DNA of 64,000 bases from Flavobacterium jejuense (GTDB taxonomy: Bacteria; Bacteroidota; Bacteroidia; Flavobacteriales; Flavobacteriaceae). Shown piece by piece: positions 42,571 through 51,301 of this stretch. Made by a program: the position numbers and the translations under genes. Below the pieces are notes generated by a model. The model was not told the DNA's origin. It worked only from the letters and a program-made list of their open reading frames with translations, and did not search any database. The stretch spans positions 186,001 through 250,000 of the forward strand of contig NZ_VEVQ02000006.1 in NCBI RefSeq assembly GCF_006491595.2, read 5' to 3'. Within the stretch, counting starts at the first letter, position 1, and each line of letters starts with the position of its first letter.

Positions 42571-43490
42571 TATAATTTTAAATTAGTTTTATAAATTCTA
42601 CTAAAACCATTTTTATATTGATTAATTTCTTTTTCAAATTCGTCAGTGGTTTTAAAAGGTTTATTAGTAACCAAATTCCTCCTACTTGTGAAATATAATA
42701 TGCCAGTATTAGTATCATAAAAAGGACAATAATCCATTGCTGTAGAGTTTATTTGATTTCCTAAATTTTTGGCTATTTCCCAATTTCCATCTTTGCTTTT
42801 ATAACTAATGTAAAGGTCACCGCTTCCTAAACCATCTTTTCTGTTGTAAGCTGTGAACATTAAAAAGCTTTCATCTGGAGCAATAAATGCATTAAACTCA
42901 TAGCCATTACTGTTAATAGCTGTTCCTAAATTTTCTGGCTTAGTATATTTATCGTTTTTCCAATGACTTACAAAAATATCATCTTTACCAAAAGAATTTT
43001 CGTTCTCTGAAGTATAATAAATATTGCCATTTAGAGCAACCGAAGGATAAAACTCATCTTTATCGGTGTTTATCGGCATACCTAAATTAATGGGTTTAGA
43101 CCAATTTTCAGTTATAGTTTTTCGTTCTACATACCAAATGTCATAATCTTTACTTTTTGTAACCGTATCACTCAATGGTCTGTTGGATGCAAAATATAAT
43201 CGGAGATCATCATGACTTAAAAAAGGTTCAATGTCTCTATGATTACTTGAAAAAATAGCTAATTGTGGTTTGGTCCATTTGTTTTTTACTTTTTTTGTGT
43301 ATAAAATTCTTGAGACTTCTTCGTTGGAACTCTGAAGTGTAAAATATACTTCATCTTGATTTTTTGAGATGGCTAAGTCTCTACAATTTGAATATTGTGC
43401 TAAAAAATCAAAGGCAGGTTCTATATTCTCTTTTTGCGCAACAAGTATTGAAAAATTACAGAAAATAATGAAAATTAAACTTTTATTCAT
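42570..43490 (-). CDS. Secreted PD40 beta-propeller protein
   Basis: A 306-residue protein with a signal peptide (MNKSLIFIIFCNFSILVAQ) and repeated PD40-type blades: NQDEVYFTLQS, HDDLRLYFASNRP, NGNIYYTSENENSFGKDDIFV, DESFLMFTAYNRKDGLGSGDLYIS, and TGILYFTSRRN. Such propellers bind ligands or proteins in the periplasm or at the surface. It lies six bases after the esterase gene and overlaps the GNAT gene by one base. The operon is divergent from a TonB-type receptor, so it may bind or hand over the compound taken up. Role inferred. Confidence 0.82.
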   Translation of the reverse strand: MNKSLIFIIFCNFSILVAQKENIEPAFDFLAQYSNCRDLAISKNQDEVYFTLQSSNEEVSRILYTKKVKNKWTKPQLAIFSSNHRDIEPFLSHDDLRLYFASNRPLSDTVTKSKDYDIWYVERKTITENWSKPINLGMPINTDKDEFYPSVALNGNIYYTSENENSFGKDDIFVSHWKNDKYTKPENLGTAINSNGYEFNAFIAPDESFLMFTAYNRKDGLGSGDLYISYKSKDGNWEIAKNLGNQINSTAMDYCPFYDTNTGILYFTSRRNLVTNKPFKTTDEFEKEINQYKNGFSRIYKTNLKL

Positions 43491-43496
43491 AACTGT

Positions 43497-44321
43497 TTAT
43501 TTTGGTTCTTTATATGGGAATTCTAGTAAAAAAGCTTGATACAAACTGTTGTGTAAAATAGTTGCATGATTTTCTTTTGAAAAAAAATGAAAATTTGTTT
43601 TTATCGTATTTGGATATTTTTTTAATTCTGAAGCTAAAGTCTTAGCATCTTTTATCATTACTTTGTGTTCTTCACCTACTGCAACATAGACATAAATAGG
43701 CTTTTTTATTTTTGATAAATAGTTAGAGGCATTGTGTAGTAAAGATTCATCATCCCACCATAAACTTGGACTAATGATAAAGTAATGTGTAAAGAGTTCT
43801 GGTTTTTTAAATAAAATCTCAGCAGCTAATAAACCTCCTAAAGATTGTCCTAGTATGTATTTTTTATCTGAGACTTTATAATTCTTTGTTATAAATGGTT
43901 GAAGTTCTTCAGCAATGAAATTAATAAATTTTTCTGAACCACCAGTTGTAGGAAAGTCTTTTTTTAAGTCTGGAATTTCAGTTGGATATGTAAAGTCGTG
44001 TTTTCTGTCTTTATTTGCAATTCCTACAATTATAGTTTTTGGCATACCTAATTGAAGATTGAAAAATTGTACTAAACCCGTTACGTGTAAAAAATCTTCA
44101 TTGCTTGAGCCATCTAATAAATATATTACAGGATAAGGAATAGAATCGTTTTTTTTATAACCTTCTGGTAAATAAATGTTTAAAATGCGATCTTGAGAAA
44201 GAATTTTTGATGTGATTGTAACTGTTTCTCCTATTGAAAACTCTTTTTTTGTTTCCTGACTAAAAATAGTAGACGGAATTACGAAAATTGCTAATAAGAT
44301 GAATGCTATGCTTTTTTCCAT
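43497..44321 (-). CDS. Secreted alpha/beta-hydrolase, esterase-D/enterochelin-esterase type
   Basis: A 274-residue protein with a signal peptide ending near IFSQ (residues 1-21) and an esterase domain of the PF00756 type. The nucleophile is Ser160 in ILGQSLGGLLAAE; the histidine is in ENHATIL (about residue 252); DGSSNEDFL near residue 70 lies by the oxyanion hole. Relatives include siderophore esterases such as IroE. It heads a three-gene operon divergent from a TonB-type receptor 95 bases away, so cleavage of an imported iron chelate or ester is plausible but not shown. Confidence 0.85.
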   Translation of the reverse strand: MEKSIAFILLAIFVIPSTIFSQETKKEFSIGETVTITSKILSQDRILNIYLPEGYKKNDSIPYPVIYLLDGSSNEDFLHVTGLVQFFNLQLGMPKTIIVGIANKDRKHDFTYPTEIPDLKKDFPTTGGSEKFINFIAEELQPFITKNYKVSDKKYILGQSLGGLLAAEILFKKPELFTHYFIISPSLWWDDESLLHNASNYLSKIKKPIYVYVAVGEEHKVMIKDAKTLASELKKYPNTIKTNFHFFSKENHATILHNSLYQAFLLEFPYKEPK

Positions 44322-44339
44322 TATGTTTTAATTGTTTTT

Positions 44340-44347
44340 CAAATATA
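44340..44347 (-). promoter_or_regulatory. -7 promoter box of the esterase operon
   Basis: TATATTTG on the minus strand is an exact TAnnTTTG match 18 bases before the esterase ATG, within the 95-base gap shared with the divergent receptor gene. No palindrome like a Fur box was recognised there. Confidence 0.4.
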
Positions 44348-44416
44348 AACATTTATCGTTTTTATTTGTAACTATTACTGTTGTTATTAGTCTAATTAAT
44401 TAAAGCTAAATTCATA

Positions 44417-46537
44417 ATGAGAAATAAAACTGTTTTGGTAGTCTTCTTTTTTAATATAGTATTATCTAATGTTTTTGGACAAGAAAAGGATTCAAAAGCA
44501 AAAGAAAAAGAGGTTGAATTGAAAGAGGTAGTGCTAACCAAACAAAAAAAAGCTATTGAACAAAAACCAGATAGAACTATTTTTGATTTTGAATCACAAG
44601 CGCATTTGAATTCGGGTTCTGTAATGGAGGGCTTAAAGAAGTTACCTGGTTTGATTATCTCTGATGTAGCAGGAATGATGTATCAAGGAAAGCAATTAGA
44701 AGTTTTTTTAGATGGTAGACCCTTAAACATTTCATCAAATGACTTAAATTCTTTTTTAGAAGGTATGCCAGCAAATAGTATTGAGAAAGTGGAAATAATA
44801 ACACAACCTGGTGCTGAATTTCCTGCTACGTCTGGTGGAGCAATAATTAATATCATAACTAGTAGGAGAGCAAAAAGTTATTTAAGTGCGACATATTCTT
44901 CAGGTTTTAACTTCACAAATTATGATAAATTTAGAACGCGATTCAATAATAGCTTGCTACTAAGTGCAAAAAACAGGTATTTTGGATGGCAATTAAATGT
45001 AGGTCAAAATTATAGAGAAAGTGCACTTTGGTCTACAATATCTACTAAATCAAATGGAAACACAACCATTTTATCTGATACTGATGCTGATAGAACAGGA
45101 CGTTCAACTTTTGCAAAGTCAGCCTTAACTTTTGATTTTAAAAAAGATCGGTTGTTGTTAAATTATGATGTAAATTATAACAATAACGATTCTTATGTTT
45201 TAGGAAATGGATTAGGCTTTCAAACTAATGATTTTAGTAAAAATAAAACCTTCAGACAAGATGTAGTTGCTACTTATCAAAAGCGATTTGATGATTATGA
45301 TAAAAAGCTAGATTTTAGATTTAATTATAACAGAAGTGACAATGATTTTAATCTCGATTCAAGACTACAGAATACAAATGTTTTAGATAATACATCTGTT
45401 TATGATTATGTGAATTTTAAAATCGATTATTCGCAAGAATTAAAACTTTTAGATGAAGGGAAAATGAGTGTTGGAACTTTATTTGATAATCTTGCTTTTG
45501 AAACAAAAAGTTTTGGGTTAACCAATTTAGATTATTCTAGAAGAACAGCAGCAACTTATTTAGAATTCCAATCTTCTTATAAAAAAATTGATTTTATTTT
45601 AGGAGGAAGAGCAGAAGATTATGTAATTAAAGGAAATACTGATACAACTGAATTAATTCCTTTTAAGCAATTCCGATTTTTTCCGAATGCCACCGTACAA
45701 TATAATTTTGCGCCTCAAATTTTTTTCAATGTAAATTATAATAAGAAAATTAGTTTACCAAGTACTTCTTCATTGAATCCCAATAATACAAATTATCAAA
45801 ATCCTAATATCAATTATTCTGGTAATCCTCAATTGCAACCAACAATTTTTGACAATTTTGAAGTGAAAGTAAGTGCTTTTGATTACGCTTACATAGGATA
45901 TAACGTAAGTGTTGCTAAGAATCAGGTGATAAATAGAGTCTTGGAAAATAATAATATAGTTTCAAATACTACTATTAATGTACCCGAACTTAAAATTCAT
46001 AATTTAAGTATAGGTTTACCTATCCCTTATATGCTATTTACAAAAGGATTGAATGAAACATTAAAATTTGATTTTAATCCAGATAAAATTAATTTTTTAT
46101 ATGTGTATACTGGGTATCAAATTCATCAAATACCAGATTTAAATACAAAAGGGTTTTGGATGTTTAATTTGATGTCTCAAATTTTGTTATCAAAAGAAAT
46201 TAAATTTGTAACGAATTATAGTTACAATACTAAAGGAGGAAATTACTATTATTTTATTGCGAAAGAGCCATTTAATCATAGTTTAGATGTTACTTTTTCT
46301 AAAAAGTTTTTAAAAGATAAATTATCAGTATCTATCAATTTTGATGATGTTTTAAATACAAATCAACAAGGTTTTGGTTCATCAGGAACCAATTTGTTAT
46401 TACAAAGTAAAAATGATACGAGAAGAATTGGCTTTACTATTAATTATAAAATTCCTACCAAAAATAAATTAGCAAAAGAAGATCCAAATCTTTTAAATAA
46501 GGAGAGAAAAGAAAACAATCAATTAATAACGAATTAG
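44417..46537 (+). CDS. TonB-dependent-receptor-like outer-membrane beta-barrel protein
   Basis: A 706-residue outer-membrane protein: signal peptide (about 1-22), a short Lys/Glu-rich region with KEVELKEVVLTK, a plug-type domain (about residues 50-155; GSVMEGLKKLPGLIISD, VFLDGRPL, IEKVEIITQPGAEFPATSGGAIINI) and a barrel with many aromatic-ended strands. It lacks the N-terminal CarboxypepD regulatory domain found in the receptor at 57947. The KEVVLT segment may act as the TonB box. The ligand is unknown. It is divergent from the esterase operon. A hairpin follows at 46549. Confidence 0.86.
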   Translation: MRNKTVLVVFFFNIVLSNVFGQEKDSKAKEKEVELKEVVLTKQKKAIEQKPDRTIFDFESQAHLNSGSVMEGLKKLPGLIISDVAGMMYQGKQLEVFLDGRPLNISSNDLNSFLEGMPANSIEKVEIITQPGAEFPATSGGAIINIITSRRAKSYLSATYSSGFNFTNYDKFRTRFNNSLLLSAKNRYFGWQLNVGQNYRESALWSTISTKSNGNTTILSDTDADRTGRSTFAKSALTFDFKKDRLLLNYDVNYNNNDSYVLGNGLGFQTNDFSKNKTFRQDVVATYQKRFDDYDKKLDFRFNYNRSDNDFNLDSRLQNTNVLDNTSVYDYVNFKIDYSQELKLLDEGKMSVGTLFDNLAFETKSFGLTNLDYSRRTAATYLEFQSSYKKIDFILGGRAEDYVIKGNTDTTELIPFKQFRFFPNATVQYNFAPQIFFNVNYNKKISLPSTSSLNPNNTNYQNPNINYSGNPQLQPTIFDNFEVKVSAFDYAYIGYNVSVAKNQVINRVLENNNIVSNTTINVPELKIHNLSIGLPIPYMLFTKGLNETLKFDFNPDKINFLYVYTGYQIHQIPDLNTKGFWMFNLMSQILLSKEIKFVTNYSYNTKGGNYYYFIAKEPFNHSLDVTFSKKFLKDKLSVSINFDDVLNTNQQGFGSSGTNLLLQSKNDTRRIGFTINYKIPTKNKLAKEDPNLLNKERKENNQLITN

Positions 46538-46548
46538 ATAAAAAACAA

Positions 46549-46578
46549 AACCGTCTAAAAAAATAATTTTAGACGGTT
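46549..46578 (+). terminator. Hairpin after the receptor gene
   Basis: The arms AACCGTCTAAAA and TTTTAGACGGTT pair over 12 bases with a 6-base loop, 12 bases past the stop. The T tract is weak. Confidence 0.6.
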
Positions 46579-46687
46579 CTATCATGCTTGATCTGTTTGT
46601 TTGTTGATACAAATCTAATAAGACTTTTCGAATTTGCTTTACAAGAAAAATATAGAATTTGTTAAATGTTTAGTTTTTAAAAATAGT

Positions 46688-47254
46688 TTACCTTGATTTG
46701 ATGTTTTTCTCACATAGTTCTATTATTTGACGAATTCTATCTTGTCTTGTTGCTTCTCTTTTGGCTTGATTTAACCAATATAAGTAACCCTTTCGATAAG
46801 ATTTACTAAAGTTAGTATAGTTTGTAAAAGCAATAGTATTGTTGTTAAAAGCAATTTGTAAGTCATTTGGGATTTCTAAATTTTCAACAGCATCTAAACT
46901 TTCCCAAGAACCATTTTGTTTGGCTGTTTCAATTTTTTTTAGACCACTTTCATGCATTAAACCCACTTCAATTAGGTCTTTTATATAGGTCTTATTAAGT
47001 TTACTCCAAACACTTTTATCTTTTCTAGGAGTAAACAATTGTTGTCTTCTTTCTTCATCTACTTTTTTAACAGTAGAGTCTATCCAGCCATAGCAAATAG
47101 CTACTTTAACAGCCTCTTCCCACCTCATGCTTTCAGTTTCACTAGCTACTTTAAAAAAAATTAAATAAACACCCTTAGCGGAATCATGATTATCATGTAG
47201 CCATTTTCTCCAATCGGAATCGTTTTTAAAGTATAAAATAGGTTTTTCGTTCAT
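46688..47254 (-). CDS. YdeI/OmpD-associated family protein
   Basis: A 188-residue cytoplasmic protein matching the YdeI family, sometimes annotated as bacteriocin-protection protein. Hallmarks are WRKWLHDNHDSAKGVYLIFFK, RWEEAVKVAICYGWIDSTVKKVD, and FTPRKDKSVWSKLNKTYIKDLIEVGLM. The C-terminal part contains FSKSYRKGYLYWLNQAKREATRQDRIRQII. The biochemical role is not known to me. Transcribed alone, divergent from the hemolysin III gene. Confidence 0.85.
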   Translation of the reverse strand: MNEKPILYFKNDSDWRKWLHDNHDSAKGVYLIFFKVASETESMRWEEAVKVAICYGWIDSTVKKVDEERRQQLFTPRKDKSVWSKLNKTYIKDLIEVGLMHESGLKKIETAKQNGSWESLDAVENLEIPNDLQIAFNNNTIAFTNYTNFSKSYRKGYLYWLNQAKREATRQDRIRQIIELCEKNIKSR

Positions 47255-47273
47255 GTGTTTTTAGTATCTTTAT

Positions 47274-47924
47274 ATGAATAATAATAAGTTTTTTGTGATG
47301 TTATTAAAAGTCAAAAATAAGGAAGAATTTTTAAATACTATTTCACATGGGTTTGGTATAGTGTTGGGGATTTTTGGATTAGTGTTTTTGTTATTAAAGA
47401 ATAGAGAAGTAAATCATTTTAGTACCTTAAGTATTTGGATTTACGGATTTTGTTTGATTGCGTTATATACTGCTTCGACAGTTTATCATGCATTAGAACA
47501 TGAAGTAAAGAAGAAAAAAGCTCAAATTTTTGATCACATAGGTATTTTTCTTCTCATTGCAGGAACTTATACACCAGTATGTTTAATTACATTGGAACAA
47601 ACTACTGGTTGGAGGTTGTTTTTTGTGATTTGGAGTATTGCAGGAATTGGGTTAGTAATGAAATTATTCTTGACAGGAAAAGTGGAAAAATTATCCTTAA
47701 TAATGTATTTAGTTATGGGTTGGTTAGTAGTAGCAGAATTGAATCAATTAATGAATTTGCTTTCTACAGAAGCATTAACATATTTAGCTATTGGAGGCGT
47801 TTTTTATACATTAGGAACTATTTTTTATGCTTCTAAGAGAATTCCTTACGGACATTTTATTTGGCATTTATTTGTTCTTGGAGGAAGTATCTCGCATTAT
47901 TTTATGATTTATAGTATTGTTTAA
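47274..47924 (+). CDS. Hemolysin III family (TrhA/PAQR-like) membrane protein
   Basis: A 216-residue protein with seven membrane helices and the PAQR-type metal residues: His in NTISHGFGIVLG, His in STVYHALEHE, and a final pair in GHFIWHLFVLGGSISHYFM. The family is related to adiponectin receptors; bacterial members influence membrane lipid homeostasis and are not proven haemolysins. The start is only 19 bases from the divergent YdeI gene. Its 3' end overlaps the opposite-strand gene at 47902 by 23 bases. Family firm. Confidence 0.9.
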   Translation: MNNNKFFVMLLKVKNKEEFLNTISHGFGIVLGIFGLVFLLLKNREVNHFSTLSIWIYGFCLIALYTASTVYHALEHEVKKKKAQIFDHIGIFLLIAGTYTPVCLITLEQTTGWRLFFVIWSIAGIGLVMKLFLTGKVEKLSLIMYLVMGWLVVAELNQLMNLLSTEALTYLAIGGVFYTLGTIFYASKRIPYGHFIWHLFVLGGSISHYFMIYSIV

Positions 47925-48669
47925 TGTCTTTCAAATTTTCATAGGTTGCATTAATAAATTCAACAGAAATTAATTCACTTAATGTGAAAATTATTTCAAA
48001 AATTTCTTTTTCAAGAATTTCTACTTTTTCACCCTTATTAATTAGTCTAGTGATACTTTTTTTTCTCACATTGATTGAACTTCCTTGTTCTAAAAGTTGA
48101 TTTAATTCTTGTAATTCGTTGTTATTTACATATACAGATGTTACGAAAAAATTTAATTCTGTATCTTTAGATGATATGTCTTTATGATGTTCTAAATTAT
48201 TTCTTAATGTAGTATAACCCATTAATATTTCTTTAGTATTTTCATCAATATTAAATTTTTTAAGTTTATCGGAAAATCCAAAGTATCTATTAGTTGAAAC
48301 TTTATTTATCATTTCATCTAATTGTTTTTGTAAAAATGAATTGAATTCTTTTTTAGACTTTATTTCATAATCATTTTTATATTCTCTATTAAATAAATCT
48401 GTTGTAGCTATTAATTTATCTATGAAATTCTGAAAACTTCTTATAGTTGAAATAAAGGTTTTATTAATTTCGTTTTTTATTATTACTTGTCTTTCATGTA
48501 TCAGTAGAGGCATTTTAATTAAGTTTCCTAATTTAACTTCTCTGTTTAAAATCGAGTCATTATTAATATTCTCTAATAAAATTTGTAAAGATAAAATATG
48601 AGAATGTAATTCTCTTCTTAGTTCATCTCTATAAACTGAAACGTTTATATCAACTTTAAAATTATACAT
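47902..48669 (-). CDS. Unrecognised helical protein with a HEPN-like Rx4H motif
   Basis: A 255-residue, Lys/Glu/Asn-rich, mostly helical protein without signal peptide or membrane helix. I do not recognise the family. Near residues 155-170 it reads GYTTLRNNLEHHKDIS. The LRNNLEHH part fits the Rx4-6H signature, with polar residue after Arg, of HEPN-fold proteins, many of which are RNases in toxin or defence systems; other HEPN-fold proteins are inactive. There is no antitoxin-like partner gene. Its stop region overlaps the convergent hemolysin III gene by 23 bases, and the neighbouring htpG has a terminator, so it is an isolated unit. Function unknown. Confidence 0.6.
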   Translation of the reverse strand: MYNFKVDINVSVYRDELRRELHSHILSLQILLENINNDSILNREVKLGNLIKMPLLIHERQVIIKNEINKTFISTIRSFQNFIDKLIATTDLFNREYKNDYEIKSKKEFNSFLQKQLDEMINKVSTNRYFGFSDKLKKFNIDENTKEILMGYTTLRNNLEHHKDISSKDTELNFFVTSVYVNNNELQELNQLLEQGSSINVRKKSITRLINKGEKVEILEKEIFEIIFTLSELISVEFINATYENLKDIKQYYKS

Positions 48670-48700
48670 TTGTTTTACGTTATTAAAAATTCAAACATAC

Positions 48701-48732
48701 AAAAAAACCTGCAAATTTTAACTTGCAGGTTT
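48701..48732 (-). terminator. Terminator after htpG
   Basis: The arms AAACCTGCAA (48705-48714) and TTGCAGGTTT (48723-48732) pair, with a run of T next on the minus strand, 24 bases past the htpG stop. Confidence 0.8.
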
Positions 48733-48755
48733 GTCTTAATTCATGTGCCTTGATA

Positions 48756-50642
48756 TTATTTCAAAGTCTCAAAACTACGTTTTACAAAAGAAGTTAATTC
48801 TTCTCCTTTTAATAAACCTTGAGATAATTTAGCTAAATCTAGAGCTTGTTTTACTAAGCTAGCTTTTGCGTCTTCATTTTCAGTACTTAGAATTGAAGTG
48901 GCTAATTCAGAATTGGTATTTACCACTAAATTGTACATTTCAGGTAAATTACCCATTCCAAACATGCCTCCACCACCAGACTGACTCATTTCTTTCATTC
49001 TTCTCATGAATTCTGGTTGTGTAATCATAAATGGAGCCGATTTACTATCCATTGCTTCTAATTGAACTGAATAGGTTTCTTTTGGAACAATAGTTTCTAA
49101 AACTGTTTTTAAACTTTCTTTTTCGTCTTCAGATAATTTAGAAATTTGATTTTCTTCTTTTTGAATTAATTTTTCAATTACATCTCCATCTACACGAGCA
49201 AAAGTTAAGTTCTCATTGTCAGCCTCTAATTTTTGAATTAAATGCGATACAATTGGACTGTCTAAAAGTAATACTTCGTATCCTTTTTCTTTAGCACTTT
49301 CTATATAACTGTGTTGTGTTTCTTTGTTGGAAGCATAAAGAATAACTAGTTTTCCGTCTTTATCGGTTTGTGTGTCTTTTAGTTTTTCTTTTAATTCTGC
49401 TAAAGTAAAATAGGTATTGTCAATTGTTGGATACAATACAAAATCACCTGCTTTTTCATAGAATTTTGGTTCTGAAAGCATTCCATATTCTAAAACAATT
49501 TTAATGTCATTCCATTTTGCTTCAAAATCTTCACGATTTTCGTTAAATAAAGATTTTAATTTATCAGAAACTTTACGTGTAATATAATTTGAAATTTTCT
49601 TAACATTTCCGTCTGCTTGTAAATAAGAACGAGAAACATTTAATGGAATATCTGGTGAATCAATAACTCCTTTCAACATGGTTAAAAACTCAGGAACAAT
49701 TCCATCTACATTATCTGTTACAAAAACTTGATTTTGATATAATTGAATTTTATCCTTCTGAATTTGTAAATCAGCAGCTAGTTTTGGGAAATATAAAATA
49801 CCTGTTAGGTTAAAAGGGTAATCAACATTTAAATGGATATGAAATAATGGATCGTCAAATTGCATTGGGTACAATTCACGATAAAAACTCTTGTAATCCT
49901 CGTCTTTTAAATCAGTAGGTTGTTTAGTCCAAGCTGGATTAGGATTGTTAATAATGTTTTCTACTTCTTTGTATTCTGTTTTATAATCTTCTGGAGCATC
50001 TTCTGGTTTTGGTAACGCTTCTTGCTTAGTTCCAAATTTAATTGGAATAGGCATAAATTTGTTGTATTTCGTTAATAAACCTTTAATCTTGCTTTCTTCT
50101 AAAAATTCTAGTGAATCTTCTGCTATATGAAGAATGATTTCAGTTCCTCTTTCGGTTTTATCATGAGGTACTAATGTAAATTCTGGGCTACCATCACAGG
50201 TCCAATGAGCTGCTGGCTCATCTTTAAATGATTTAGTTATAAGCTCTACTTTTGAAGCTACCATAAAAGCAGAATAAAACCCTAAACCAAAATGACCTAT
50301 AACACCTGAATCTTTGGCAGAGTCTTTATATTTTTCTAAAAACTCTTCTGCACCTGAAAATGCAATTTGATTGATGTACTTTTCAACTTCTTCCATAGTC
50401 ATACCTAAACCTTGGTCTATGATATGTAATTTTTTGCCTTCTTTGTCAATTTTTACCTCGATTTTTGGATTGCCATATTCTACAGCAGCTTCACCTATAC
50501 TGGTTAAATGTTTTAATTTTAAAGTTGCATCTGTAGCATTTGAGATAAGTTCACGTAAGAAAATTTCGTGATCACTGTACAAAAACTTTTTGATTAAAGG
50601 AAAGATGTTTTCTACTGATACATTAATTTTTCCACTAGACAT
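48756..50642 (-). CDS. htpG: Molecular chaperone HtpG (Hsp90)
   Basis: HtpG is the bacterial Hsp90, an ATP-driven dimeric chaperone in the cytoplasm. The 628-residue protein has the N-terminal GHKL ATPase domain with FLRELISNATDATLKLKHL, IIDQGLGMT and GVIGHFGLGFYSAFMVA, the middle domain with the catalytic NVSRSYLQ (Arg/Gln), and the C-terminal dimerisation domain (PPEFMRRM-like PEFMRRMKEMS and the end ELTSFVKRSFETL). It lacks the eukaryotic charged linker. No heat-shock operator was recognised upstream. Assignment is firm. Confidence 0.96.
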   Translation of the reverse strand: MSSGKINVSVENIFPLIKKFLYSDHEIFLRELISNATDATLKLKHLTSIGEAAVEYGNPKIEVKIDKEGKKLHIIDQGLGMTMEEVEKYINQIAFSGAEEFLEKYKDSAKDSGVIGHFGLGFYSAFMVASKVELITKSFKDEPAAHWTCDGSPEFTLVPHDKTERGTEIILHIAEDSLEFLEESKIKGLLTKYNKFMPIPIKFGTKQEALPKPEDAPEDYKTEYKEVENIINNPNPAWTKQPTDLKDEDYKSFYRELYPMQFDDPLFHIHLNVDYPFNLTGILYFPKLAADLQIQKDKIQLYQNQVFVTDNVDGIVPEFLTMLKGVIDSPDIPLNVSRSYLQADGNVKKISNYITRKVSDKLKSLFNENREDFEAKWNDIKIVLEYGMLSEPKFYEKAGDFVLYPTIDNTYFTLAELKEKLKDTQTDKDGKLVILYASNKETQHSYIESAKEKGYEVLLLDSPIVSHLIQKLEADNENLTFARVDGDVIEKLIQKEENQISKLSEDEKESLKTVLETIVPKETYSVQLEAMDSKSAPFMITQPEFMRRMKEMSQSGGGGMFGMGNLPEMYNLVVNTNSELATSILSTENEDAKASLVKQALDLAKLSQGLLKGEELTSFVKRSFETLK

Positions 50643-50783
50643 ATTTATGATTTTTTAATTATACATTTTGATTTAATTCCTATTCAAAAGGAATACCAAT
50701 TTAAGTAAACTGACAAATTGGCTGAATGGAAATTCTGCAATTGAAAAATGAGATTATATAAAAAAAAGATAAAGAAATAGATT

Positions 50784-50791
50784 TACATTTG
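50784..50791 (+). promoter_or_regulatory. -7 promoter box of the lipocalin-like gene
   Basis: TACATTTG matches TAnnTTTG exactly, 26 bases before the ATG at 50817. No TTG at the usual distance upstream. Confidence 0.4.
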
Positions 50792-50816
50792 TAAAAGAAA
50801 TTAAAAAAATACAAAT

Positions 50817-51290
50817 ATGAAAAAAGTTTTAATAATTATGAGTTTAGTTGTAATGCTAGTCTCTTGTAAGTCGAATTCACCTGTTGGAACGAAACTAGAT
50901 ATGAAGACAGAGGTTGCTTTAAAAGGGAATTGGAGTATATCGTCAGTTACTTATCCAGGTTCAGAATATATTAAGGTTACGTCTTTTAATATTGAAGATT
51001 CTCAATGTTTTGTAGGAAGTGAATGGAGTTTTATTTCAAATAATAATAAAGGAGAAATGAGATTAACAAAGGCAGCATGTAGTGGTTATAATTCACCTAT
51101 AACTTGGTATATAAATAAAGATGGGAAATTAGTAATGAAATTTTTAGAAGGAGTAAAAGCTAAAAAAATGGATATTGGATATGTTTTAACAGTTACTAAT
51201 GTTACTGAAAATTCATTTCAATTAATCGATAACATTAATGTAGGAGGTAAAAATACTAATGTAGTATATCAATTTATAAGAAATAATTAA
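50817..51290 (+). CDS. Lipocalin-like lipoprotein
   Basis: A 157-residue lipoprotein: signal peptide with lipobox LVSCKS (Cys17), then a beta-rich domain with LKGNWSISSVTYPG at the start and WSFISNNNKGEMRLT, WYINKDGKLVMKF and GYVLTVTNVTENSFQLID later. The start pattern G-x-W with a following beta barrel fits lipocalin-like proteins of Bacteroidota. A Cys pair (in DSQCFVG and KAACSG) may form a disulfide. It lies 11 bases upstream of the OmpA-type gene, which completes the unit. Ligand unknown. Confidence 0.78.
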   Translation: MKKVLIIMSLVVMLVSCKSNSPVGTKLDMKTEVALKGNWSISSVTYPGSEYIKVTSFNIEDSQCFVGSEWSFISNNNKGEMRLTKAACSGYNSPITWYINKDGKLVMKFLEGVKAKKMDIGYVLTVTNVTENSFQLIDNINVGGKNTNVVYQFIRNN

Positions 51291-51301
51291 AAATTAATAA
51301 T

